Source: an uncultured Oscillospiraceae bacterium (GTDB lineage Bacteria > Bacillota > Clostridia > Oscillospirales > Oscillospiraceae). From it: a stretch of DNA of 10,771 nucleotides. A model generated the notes under the pieces. The model searched no databases, was not told the DNA's origin, and saw nothing but the letters and a program-made list of their open reading frames with translations. Numbering within the stretch: the stretch's first letter is position 1; each line of letters opens with the position of its first letter. Made by a program: the position numbers and the translations under genes. Shown in pieces: positions 1 through 9,000 of the stretch. The stretch is from the NCBI GenBank assembly GCA_944385455.1, contig CALWXI010000181.1, positions 1-10,771 on the forward strand, given 5' to 3'.

Positions 1-2757
1 ACCCAGGCAACGATCACCATTCCCAGCGAGGAGACCAGGCTCTACACCGCCACCTCCCAGTTTGAGGGGTACGCGGTGGAGGTGGACGCCATCGGGGTGG
101 ACTATGAGAACCTGGCCCTGGATCGCCTGACGCCCATCCAGTTCCAGATCCGCAACACGGGCCTGAAGCCTGTGAGCGGTCTGACCGTCAAACTGACTGA
201 GGAGACGGAGACTGCTTCTCTGACGGGCTCCCTCCAGCCGGGGGAGAGCGCCACCCTCACCGTCATGCATCATGTGGGCGGCGAAGTGAGCAACACGGGC
301 TACACGATCTCGGGCGGCAATGGCATCAGCGAGACCGGCACCGTCTATCTGGACTACCCGGACGTCGGCATCTCCCAGATGAAGGTGCTGAAGGAGGAGG
401 CGGGCAAGCGCACCATCGCGGTCACCCTCTACAACGCCTCCGCCGCCACCCTGGCCGGGAGCAAGGGCCGGACCGTCAAGCTGGCCTTCTTCACCGACAA
501 CCTGCTGACGGAGGCGGCCCCGGTAACCCCCCTCTCCACCGGAAGCGACATCACCGTTGATGACAAAACCAAAACCATCACCATCTCCGGCGAAGACAAC
601 CTGTCCCGCATCGACGACGGCACCTTCACCCTGACCCTCACCTACGATGTGGGCGAGTATGTGAAGACAACCCTCGAAAAACAAGAGATCCCCGACAGCG
701 GCGTCTACCTGTACGCCGACGCCTGGGCGGAAGGCAAGGTGGGCGAACAGAAGGATCCCCAGCGCCTGCCCGAATACCACGACGCCGACAACCAGGCCGC
801 CGCCCTCCTCACCGGCGCCTATGCCCGCACCGGCCACCAGTACACCAGCCTGGACGTGGAGCAGAGGACGGACAGCACCACCGGCAACACCACCGCCACC
901 GTGACCCTGACCAACAACTCCCTGCGGGAGCAGACGGTCGATCGCCTGCTGGCCGTCCTGGTGAACGAACAGCGCGAGCCGCTGGAGAGCGAAATCGTGG
1001 ATACTGAAACCAAGCTTGCCGGAGAGACCTCGGACACCCAGGACGTGGCCTTCAGCCGGGCGGGCCAGCGGGTGCTGGTATACCCCCTGGTCATGGACAA
1101 CGTTCTTTATTTCGAGGGCCTGCCCATCACGCCGGAGGACTTCCAGACCAGCGGAGGGGACGGCATCAATTTCGCGTGTACCTACCAGCTTCGGGAGAGC
1201 GACTCCGCCACGAATCTGCTGATCTCGGCGTATTCAACGGACCCGAACGGCGTCACGATCAACGGCAAGCCTTTGGGCTTCGGCGGCTCCGAATCCGTCA
1301 GTTTGGACCCCCTGGTGGGCCAGGGCACGGATCCCATAACGGTGGAGATCCAGCTGGGCGAGTCCCGCTACACCCTGAAGCTGCTGCCCAGAGACTACGG
1401 CGTCTATTACCCGGAGGATCCGACCATCATCACCCAGCCCCAGGACGCCGCCTACCTGCAGCACGGCGCGGCAGAGCCCCTGACCGTGAAGGCCCAGGTC
1501 TCCGACGGCGGTAAGCTCTCCTACCAGTGGTATCGGAACGTGACCCGCTCTGACAGCGGCCCATATCGGGAGGAGATCGAAGGCGCCATGGAAGCGACCT
1601 ACACCCCGCCAACAGACACCCTGGGCACCATCTACTACTCCTGCCAGGTGACCAATACCCTTCCCACCGGGGAAACCGCTTCTGAAAACAGTACGCCTGC
1701 GGGTGTCACCGTGACAAAGGCGGGTACAGCAGAGCACATCATCACCTTTGACGCCGCCGGCGGCGCGTGCTCCGTGGCCAGCGCCGTGACGACGGGCGGG
1801 AAGCTCGCCAGCCTGCCCACGCCCACGCCCACCCGGGAGGGATATACCTTCAGCGGCTGGTTTACCGCCTCCTCCGGCGGCGAAAAGGTCACTACCGACA
1901 CAGCCTTCACCTCGAATACCACCCTCTTCGCCCAGTGGATCCAGGAGGGCGGAGGCGACAATCCCGGCGGAGGCGGCGGCGGATCCTCCTATAGGATCAC
2001 CGTGGAGTCCAGCGGCAGCGGCACAGTCACAGCCAGCCGGAGCTCCGCCAGCGCGGGCAGCACTGTCACGCTGACTGTGGAGCCGGAGGACGGCTATCAG
2101 CTTGACAGCCTCACCGCGGCAGACCGGAACGGAAAGGCGATCACGCTCAATGACAAGGGGGATGGTACCTACACCTTTACCATGCCGTCCAGCACCGTCA
2201 CCGTGAAGGCGGCCTTTGCCCCGATCGACCCGGAGCCCCTGCCCTTTGTGGACGTGCCCGACGACGCCTATTACCGCGACGCCGTCAGCTGGGCCGTGGC
2301 CAACGGGGTCACCAACGGCACCAGCGGCACCACCTTCAGCCCCTATAACCCCTGCACCCGCGCACAGATGGTGACCTTCCTGTGGCGGTCTGTCGGCTCT
2401 CCCGCGCCCAGCGGCGAAAGCAATCCCTTCGTGGATGTCTCCGAAGGCGCCTACTATTATGACGCGGTGCTGTGGGCTGTGGAGCAGGGAATCACCAACG
2501 GCACCAGCGGTACCACCTTCAGCCCCAACGCCACCGTTACCCGCGGGCAGACGGTCACCTTCCTGTGGCGCCACGCCGGGTCTCCGGACGTCAGCGGCAG
2601 CAGCTTCACAGATGTAGCGGCTGACGCCTACTACAGCACCGCGGTAGCCTGGGCCGCCAGAGAGGGAATCACCAGCGGCACCACGGCCACCACCTTCAGC
2701 CCCTATGATCCCTGCACCCGCGCGCAGATCGTGACCTTCCTGTACCGGGCGCGGTAA
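1..2757 (+). CDS. Large SLH-domain cell-surface protein, 5'-truncated by window edge
   Basis: The frame is open from base 1 to a TAA at 2755-2757, giving 918 in-window residues. The GTG at 76 is internal: the frame continues upstream and the preceding residues align with the paralogue at 3096-10771. Modules by in-window residue: CARDB-like beta-sandwiches about 24-124, 121-246 and 280-370; cadherin-like beta-sandwich about 389-467, ending YTLKLLP; Ig-like domain about 473-572 (LSYQWYRN, then YYSCQVTN); InlB B-repeat about 580-647 (ITFDAAGG, GYTFSGWF, TLFAQW); Gly-rich linker about 650-662; a second bacterial repeat domain about 664-741 (GDGTYTF); three SLH repeats 748-918. SLH repeats are known to bind secondary cell-wall polymer, so the protein is probably exported and wall-anchored with its N-terminal part displayed. 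No catalytic motif is visible. An adhesin or structural role is inference; the ligand is unknown. Gene identity is not recognised beyond the family architecture. Confidence 0.93.
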   Translation, partial: TQATITIPSEETRLYTATSQFEGYAVEVDAIGVDYENLALDRLTPIQFQIRNTGLKPVSGLTVKLTEETETASLTGSLQPGESATLTVMHHVGGEVSNTGYTISGGNGISETGTVYLDYPDVGISQMKVLKEEAGKRTIAVTLYNASAATLAGSKGRTVKLAFFTDNLLTEAAPVTPLSTGSDITVDDKTKTITISGEDNLSRIDDGTFTLTLTYDVGEYVKTTLEKQEIPDSGVYLYADAWAEGKVGEQKDPQRLPEYHDADNQAAALLTGAYARTGHQYTSLDVEQRTDSTTGNTTATVTLTNNSLREQTVDRLLAVLVNEQREPLESEIVDTETKLAGETSDTQDVAFSRAGQRVLVYPLVMDNVLYFEGLPITPEDFQTSGGDGINFACTYQLRESDSATNLLISAYSTDPNGVTINGKPLGFGGSESVSLDPLVGQGTDPITVEIQLGESRYTLKLLPRDYGVYYPEDPTIITQPQDAAYLQHGAAEPLTVKAQVSDGGKLSYQWYRNVTRSDSGPYREEIEGAMEATYTPPTDTLGTIYYSCQVTNTLPTGETASENSTPAGVTVTKAGTAEHIITFDAAGGACSVASAVTTGGKLASLPTPTPTREGYTFSGWFTASSGGEKVTTDTAFTSNTTLFAQWIQEGGGDNPGGGGGGSSYRITVESSGSGTVTASRSSASAGSTVTLTVEPEDGYQLDSLTAADRNGKAITLNDKGDGTYTFTMPSSTVTVKAAFAPIDPEPLPFVDVPDDAYYRDAVSWAVANGVTNGTSGTTFSPYNPCTRAQMVTFLWRSVGSPAPSGESNPFVDVSEGAYYYDAVLWAVEQGITNGTSGTTFSPNATVTRGQTVTFLWRHAGSPDVSGSSFTDVAADAYYSTAVAWAAREGITSGTTATTFSPYDPCTRAQIVTFLYRAR
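1417..1944 (+). other. Ig-like plus InlB B-repeat cassette present only in gene 1
   Basis: Within gene 1, an Ig-like domain (about 1417-1719; QWYRN strand, YSCQVTN strand) is followed by an InlB B-repeat (about 1738-1944; ITFDAAGG, PTREGYTFSGWF, TLFAQW). In gene 2 the cadherin-like module is followed directly by the Ser/Gly linker and the final repeat domain, so both modules are absent there. InlB B-repeats are common small beta-grasp stalk modules of Gram-positive surface proteins. This is best read as a gain or loss of a cassette between paralogues. Confidence 0.8.
2236..2754 (+). repeat. Three canonical SLH repeats (C-terminal wall anchor of gene 1)
   Basis: Three tandem units lie at about 2242-2400, 2425-2580 and 2605-2754, with a pitch of roughly 180 bases. 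Each reads FVDV or FTDV, then AYY, an AVxWA helix, NG[IV]T[NS]GT, TTFSP, TR[AG]Q and VTFL[WY]R. These match the SLH consensus, in which TRAE/TRAQ is the characteristic wall-polymer-binding motif. Units 1 and 3 carry PCTRAQ with a cysteine; unit 2 has VTRGQ without one. The gene stops two codons after the last FLYR, so the anchor is strictly C-terminal. Confidence 0.93.
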
Positions 2758-2888
2758 CCAGCAGCTTGACACCTCCGCATCGCCGCTCCGTGGCGGCTGC
2801 GGCGCCAGGGCGAAACCTGTCCTGCGGGCGCAGGCCCAATCGGATCTCCCAGGACCGCTTCGCGGAATTCTGTCAGCGCCCTGATCCA

Positions 2889-2926
2889 GAAAAAATCCTG
2901 CCGGGAATTCCCGGCAGGATTTTTTC
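2889..2926. terminator. Perfect 38-bp palindromic bidirectional intrinsic terminator
   Basis: Two 19-base arms match perfectly around a central GAATTC (2905-2910). The GC-rich part TCCTGCCGGG pairs with CCCGGCAGGA and is flanked by an A tract at 2890-2895 and a T tract at 2920-2925. Because the A and T tracts are symmetric, the RNA from either strand makes a stable stem followed by a U run. It is the first terminator met by gene 1 transcripts (131 bases after the stop) and a back-up for gene 2 transcripts. Confidence 0.92.
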
Positions 2927-2984
2927 AATCCCGCGTATCTCCCCCATTCCAGCGTCCCTGCCATAAAGGGGAAGCGCCTCTGCC

Positions 2985-3008
2985 TTCCGCCGGGCTGTCC
3001 GGCCGGAA
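2985..3008. other. Weak GC-rich hairpin between the two terminators
   Basis: TTCCG (2985-2989) plus CCGG (2990-2993) pair with CCGG (2999-3002) and CGGAA (3004-3008), leaving a five-base loop and one bulged C at 3003. There is no T tract, so it is not itself a terminator. It could be a remnant of structured 3' untranslated RNA or a by-product of high GC. Confidence 0.4.
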
Positions 3009-3048
3009 AGCCGCCTCTGCCTCCGGGGCAGCCTCCATGCCAATACAG

Positions 3049-3086
3049 GAAAATGACGCAGAGAGGGACCTCTCTGCGTCATTTTC
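3049..3086 (-). terminator. Intrinsic terminator 9 bases past the gene 2 stop, also symmetric
   Basis: Arms 3049-3066 and 3069-3086 are fully complementary over 18 bases around a two-base centre. The stem core is TGACGCAGAGAGG with its complement, flanked by an A tract (3050-3053) and a T tract (3082-3085). Read on the minus strand, the hairpin begins nine bases after the TGA of the large gene and ends in a short U run, so it is its natural terminator. The symmetry lets it also stop plus-strand transcripts that pass the 2889-2926 hairpin. Confidence 0.9.
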
Positions 3087-3095
3087 AAAGCGGGA

Positions 3096-6000
3096 TCAGC
3101 CCGCCTGCGCCCGGAAGCGGTACAGGATCACCGCGAACTGGGCCCGGGTGGCGGTGCCGGCGGGATCCAGCGTCCCGGCGCTGGTGCCGCCCACGATGCC
3201 GTTGGCCACGGACCACCGCATGGGCTCCACCGCATAGGCGGAGACAGTGCCCGCGTCCGGGAAGCGGGACAGGTCGGCCCGCTGGTCGTTGACGCTGCCC
3301 TCCATAGAGGCGTAGCGGAACAGCAGGGCCACCAGCTGCTGCCGGGTCACGGGGCTGCCGGGGTTCGTGCCGTCGGAGATGCCGTTCTCCATGGCCCAGG
3401 TCCGGGCCTCCGCCATGTTGGCGGGGGCGGCGCCGGAGAGCCGTGCCAGGATCATCCACACCTGCTGGCGGGAGATGGGGCCGTTGGGGGTGAAGGTCGT
3501 CGCTGTGGTGCCGTTGACGTAGCCGTTCTCAAAGGCCCACTTGATCTCGTCATAGGCCCAGAAGGTCTCCGGCACGTCCACGAAGAATCCCGCTCCGCCG
3601 GCGGGGACGAAGGTGACGGAAATGGTCACCCGGCCCCGGGGCTGGACGAAGGTATAGGTGCCGCCGCCGTTGTCTATGACGGCCACCGGGTCGCCGTCCC
3701 GGTCCGTGACCGTGACGCTTCCCACGTCGTAGCCCTCGTCCGGCGTGACGGTGATGGTGACGGTGTCTCCCGCGTCCGGCCGCCGTGGCGCGGTGGTGAC
3801 CGTGCCGCCGGTCCCCGCCTGGATGGTGGGGGGATAGCCGGAGCTGCCGGAGCCGCCGGAGGACGTGGTGTCGGTGTTGATCAGCCGCAGGGTGTAGATC
3901 TGGGGCGCGCCGTTGTTGGTCACGGTGATCGTCCACTCCGTGGTGCCGTAGGGCAGGTCCAGGGTATAGGGCTGCGTGGTGTCATAGGCCGCCCCGTTGA
4001 AGGTGATGGCCGCGTTGGGATCCTGGGGCAGGATGTTCAGGATGCCGCTGGTGAGGCCCGCGCCGGTGGCCGTGTATGTGGCCGTCCCGTCAAACTCCAC
4101 CTGGGCGCCGGAGAGGGACACGCCGGCCAGCGCCGCGCTGCCCATCACCACATCGGAGAAGTCCACCAGCACCGACGCGCCCGTCTGGGCGAAGTCAAAG
4201 GCGAGGGTCTCCTTCCCCTCCTTCGTGAGCTGCAGCGGTCCTTCCGCCGTGTAGCTCTGCTGCTTTGCGATGGCCCTGCCGTTTTCGTCCAGCAGCGTGA
4301 CGGTCACGTTGCTGCCCTGGGCGGTGCCGGTGATCCTGTTGTACTGCAGGTCCACCGTGACGGTGGAGCCGGTGCCGCTGTTGTCCAGGGTGGAGGTGAT
4401 GGTCACATCCTCGCCCCGCCGGACGGCCAAGCTCTGCAGCGTCCGGCTGGTGGTGTTGTTCTGCTGGTCGTACTCGTAGACGCTCTCGTACTGGGCGCCT
4501 CCGGAACGCATCCGGAGCAGCGCCTGGGTCTCCGCGGGCGTCTGGGACACGGCCTGCTCCACCCACGCCTTGGCGTAGACGGTGACGCCGCTGTCCGGGA
4601 TCTCCCGGGCGGTCCCATCTGTGTCCGCCACATAGCCGGCGATGTCGAAGGTGACGCTGCCGCTGTAGCCGCCGCTGTCGATGAGGGCCAGGCCGGCCGC
4701 ATCCTCGATGGTCTGTGTCAGGGGCGTTCCGTCCTCGTCCGTCAGCGGCTCCGTGCAGGCCTGGTCGCTGTAGAAGCCCACCTGGACCCGCCACTGGTCC
4801 TCCATGTCGGACAGCTTTGCGGGAAGGGCGTTGTACAGGGAGTAGCGCAGGATCCGCAGGCCGTCCTCCTCCGAGACCACCTCCAGCTTGGAGATGCCCA
4901 CGTCGGGGATGTCCAGATACAGGGTGCCGCCATATTCGGCAGTGCCGTTGTTGTTCTCATAAGCGGCGATGATCCTGTAGGGGACGTCCTCCACCGTTTC
5001 TTGGATGTCCACCCGGGCGGTGACCGTGATGTCCCGGTTGGGCATCAGATGCAGCCGGATGCCGTCCTCACCGCTGTAGAGGGGATCGTCCGCCGAGTTA
5101 TAGTAGGTCGTATTGCCATCCGGCGACACGATCTGCAGGCCGGTGACGGCGTCCTTGCCGTTGTTGCGGATGGTGAAGGGGATGTCCGCCGTGCTGTTCA
5201 GGTGCAGTTCGTCGTACTCCAGGGACACCGCGGACAGGCCGATCTGGTTGATGAACGCCGCCGTGGCGGTGTACATCCCGGACACGGCGATGGGAACGGT
5301 GATGGAGCCGGGGATCTCTTCCCCGGTCTTGGGGTCGGAGATCGTCACGTCTTTCTCCTTCGTCTCATCGTACTGGGTGGCCAGGAGGACGGACTTGACC
5401 GTCTGATCCTCCGCCACATAGGCGTCGAAGGAGTCGATCACGGCCTGGGCGTTCTCCACAGAGGCCACCTCCACCGCGCCGGACACCGTGAAGGAACGGC
5501 CGTCCTCCACGAACTTCACCGCCCGCAGCACGTCGTAGCCGGTGTTCTGATAGCCGGATTCGATGGCGTCTTCCAGGGCGGAGCTCCCGTCGGGATCTGC
5601 GTTGGGATCTGCGCCGGGCTCTTCATTCGCCTCGCCGGGGGCCACGGAGTCCACCCACAGGATGGCCAGTTCCCCGATGGTATCCGCGTTCTTGGCAAAG
5701 CGGAAGTTGGCGCCGATGGCCGCGCCGGTGCCCGCCGTGGCCTGGCCCAGGGATTCGGGCATGGCGTCGTACAGGACGCCGTCCTGGTTCAGGGCCGCCA
5801 GACGGATGTCGGACTCGGTCTCGCCGGTGTCCGCCACCGGCTGCTCCGTGTGCCAGGCGATGACGAACCGCTCCGTCTCGTATGTTCCATCGTTGTCATC
5901 ATCGAATTTCACGGCGGCGATCTGGGGGTTCTCGTCCAGGCTGTCGTCGCAGGTCAGCTGGAAGGTGCGGATCTCGTTCTCGCTGTCAGAGCTCGCCGGG

Positions 6001-9000
6001 AGGATGGCCGCCACCGTCTCCCAGTCGGTATTGCCGGAAGCGGACGCGTCCGCGCCGGTGTCCAGGGTGTAGGTCACGGCGGCGGTGCCGTCGGAGAGCA
6101 TGGCCGCCTCGATGCCCTTGACCGTGGCGCCGGTGTCGGTGCCGTCGTAAAGGGTCTGGGTCTCGCTCCAGTTCTCGCCGTCAAACACCTGGTAGCGGAT
6201 GGCGTCCTGCTGGTCGAAGTCGGTGATCTCGCCGGCGGCGGTGGAGTTGACCTCCCGCCAGGCCACCACCGTGCGCTCGCCGTTGGTGGCCACCACCGGC
6301 GCCAGGTCCGGGGCGCTGTTGTTGGTGAGCCGGTGGAGCGTCCAGTCCTTCCCGTCAGCTGAAATGGCCGCCACGATCTCCGTGGAGGTGAACTGGTTCA
6401 TCACCTGCCCGTCGTTGAGGACGCCGTTGGTGTTCTCGTCGATGTCGTCGGGGACGATCTCGGCCATCTGCCGGACCCACACGGCGGCATAGCCGTCCTG
6501 AGAGCCCGCCACCTTCAGAGAGCTGTCGCCGTAGCCGTCCGGCACGGCATTGACGGTGATGCCGCTGCTGCCGCCCTCCATCCGGGCGCCCACCAGGAAA
6601 ATGTCGTTTGTTTTCGTGGAAGCCGCCACACGGGTCATGGAGATGTCCTCGGCGTCCTCCTCGTGTCCCTCTCTCCGGTCGCTGAGATAGAGCAGGACTT
6701 CCCCGTCGTCGGTCAGCACCGGGGACGCGTAGGGATAGGCGCCGGTCTGCAGGGCCTTTGCTACTGCCTGCTGCTCGTCCAGCGCGTTGGCGGCCATGTC
6801 GCCCACCCACAGCTGGTCGGAGACACCCACATAGTCCCGGCTCTCCAGCTGGGCCCCCAGGTCCACGGCGTAGTACACCTGGCCGTCGGACAGCGTCAGC
6901 CGCTGGATCTCCTGGTTGTTGATGGTCTGGTTGGCCGCCCAGATCTCCTCGATGGTGTCCCATTCGCCGTAGGAGTTCTCCAATTCAAAGCCCACGGAGC
7001 AGAACACCTTCTCGTAGCTAATGAACAGGAACTTGAAGACGAACTCGATGCCGGTGGAGCCGGAGAACCGGGGCTCCTGCCCGTCCAGCGTCGGATCGGT
7101 CCGGGTCTCGTCCACGGGCCCCACGGCGCTGATGTTGCCGTATCCGTCGGGCGCCGCGCCGCTGCCCAGATAGTTCCGGTTCAGCCAGTTGAAGTTCAGG
7201 TCCGCGTTCAGCTGCCCGAACACGCCGATCTTGCAGGCCAGGACGGAGATGTCGAACCCGATGCCGGCGAACACCCGGATGTACAGGAAGATGCGCAGGG
7301 CGGTGAGGTAGTCGGTGCCGGTGCTGGTGGTGTGATAGCCGCTGGCCAGGGCCTGGTCGAAGGTCTCCTGGTCCCGGGCGGCCGCCAGCTCCGTGAACAC
7401 GTTGTCCGGCGCGGTGTAGTAGGTGCCCCGCTGCATATCCAGGGACACCTCCAGGGAGCCGCCCAGGGTCAAGCTGATGTTGACGGGAACGGGGCCCACC
7501 AGCATATTCACATACCAGCTGTAGTTCAGGCCGCCGCCGGCGTGGAAGCCGCCGCTGATGGGGCGGCACTCCCACAGGCCGGTCTCGGTGTTGTAGGCGA
7601 TGTCCGCCTCGAAATACCCGCCCAGGTCGAAGTTGAAGCTGCGGACGGCCTTGTTCTGGGCCGCGTCCGCGGCCTCGTCCACCACGCTGTCCAGGTAGGT
7701 GCCCGTCAGCATCCGGTAGATGTTCATGGCGTTGGGCATCACGTCCAGGTCGGTCCCGCCGGAGGTATTGGCCTGGGCAAAGGCCATGTCCTCCCGGTCG
7801 GTGTAGCTGGGGTAGATGCCGGTCTCATTGCCGCCGCTCTGCATATTGCCCACGTTCAGGCAGAAGAAGGCCCGGAACACGGTGGGGTCGCTGGTGGCGG
7901 TCAGCCGGACGGCAAAGGTGTCCTGGCTGTTGTCGTACTTGGCGTCCCCGGCCACCAGGGCCATGCCCTCCTGGATCAGCTGGTCGGTGCCGCCCAGGCT
8001 CTGGGTCCCGGAGGCGTTCGCCTTGCCCAGCGCGCCGTGGATGCTGCTCATGGTGTTCGGCAGGACGTCGGCCTCCTCCGCCGGCTGGGCGCCGATCATG
8101 TTGACGATGCGGAAGGGCAGGGTCAGGGTCAGGTCCGCGGCGTTGCCGTTCCGGCTCAGCAGCGCCTCCACGCTGCGGTTCCGGTAGCAGTCCACGCCCC
8201 AGGTGCGCATATTGGCCTCGTCCAGCACCCCCACGTTCTCCGTGAACACCATGTCGCTGAAGGGATACGTCACCTTCCGGCTGGTCTGGCCGGGCAGGGT
8301 CTTGCCGGTGGTGTCCCGCAGGGTGACGGTGTTGGCGCCGTCAGACGCCGTGTCCCCCCACCACATGACGGTAGTGGTGAGCCAGGCGGTGGGGAAGGTG
8401 GTGCTGGGGCCCACGAAGCCCGTGCTGTCCTTCACCGAGGTCCGGGAGGCCGCCTGGGCGTCGCTGTACTGCAGGGTCTGCATGGCGATGAAGGGGGCGG
8501 CGGCGTTGTCCTCCGCCGGGTTCTCCTCCCAGGCCACGATGCTGTCGCCGGAGGCCATGACCTCGTCGGCGTTCATGGACGCGTCCACCCGGATCATCAG
8601 GGGGCGGTAATCGCCGTTTTGGTCGGACGCCTCCAGCTGGAAGAGGTACCAGATCTTCTCCCCGGCCTGGACGCCGCCCGCCACGCCGTCGGGCCTGAAC
8701 TGGCTGATGTCCATGGTCACCCGCAGGTGGCCCTGGTCGCTCGCCTCCAGCTCCACGGTGTAGTCCTCATTGCCCGGCTGGCCGCTGCCGGTGGCGGGCT
8801 TGTCGTCCTGCAGGCCGAAGAGCACGTCCTCGCCGCAGTACTCCCCCTGGCGGTACACGCCGCCCCGGAAGGTGACCTCGCCCACATAGGGCGTGCCGTC
8901 GGGCTTTTTCAGGTAGATGTCGGCATAGGCCGCCTGCCGCAGCTGGATGGTGTTCACCGGATAGAGCTGCAGCTTGGTGGAGTCCGCCTCGGAGGACACC

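Larger units (their letters stand above)
2758..3095. other. Intergenic region between convergent genes, no coding sequence seen
   Basis: This 338-base stretch lies between the two stop codons. It holds two strong symmetric hairpins, annotated separately, and several weak GC-rich hairpins (for example about 2782-2797, 2822-2835 and 3017-3031). A TTGACA at 2766-2771 has no plausible -10 element behind it. Short open frames here cross the terminator palindromes, have no convincing ribosome-binding site and look like chance. The 131 bases between the gene 1 stop and the first terminator form a longish 3' untranslated region. Confidence 0.8.

Noticed and set aside
76..78. GTG as the start of gene 1
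   Set aside because: The frame is open to base 1 and the upstream residues align with the paralogue, so the start lies outside the window.
2242..2754. Regular repeats mistaken for a CRISPR array
   Set aside because: The roughly 180-base units are coding SLH repeats with degenerate sequence and no short identical repeat with unique spacers.
2766..2771. TTGACA resembling a -35 promoter element
   Set aside because: No TATAAT-like sequence follows at 16-18 bases, and it lies just after the gene 1 stop in front of a terminator.
1234..2964. 576-codon open frame on the minus strand opposite gene 1
   Set aside because: It is antisense to clear Ig, InlB and SLH modules, passes through the 2889-2926 terminator, and has a low-complexity Gly/Ala/Arg-rich translation typical of the shadow of a GC-rich gene.
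2766..3292. Short open frames in and around the intergenic gap on both strands
   Set aside because: They run through the terminator palindromes or into gene 2 antisense, with Arg/Pro-rich translations and no ribosome-binding site.
340..4915. Inversion switch by recombination between the two gene tails
   Set aside because: Paired stretches such as 345-400 and the complement of 4860-4920 share only short identical runs (about 9 bases), too little for efficient homologous recombination or a site-specific site.
5001..6362. 453-codon open frame on the plus strand opposite gene 2
   Set aside because: It is antisense to the propeller and CARDB region, with a repetitive Gly/Val/His/Arg-rich translation and no recognisable domain; a GC-driven shadow.
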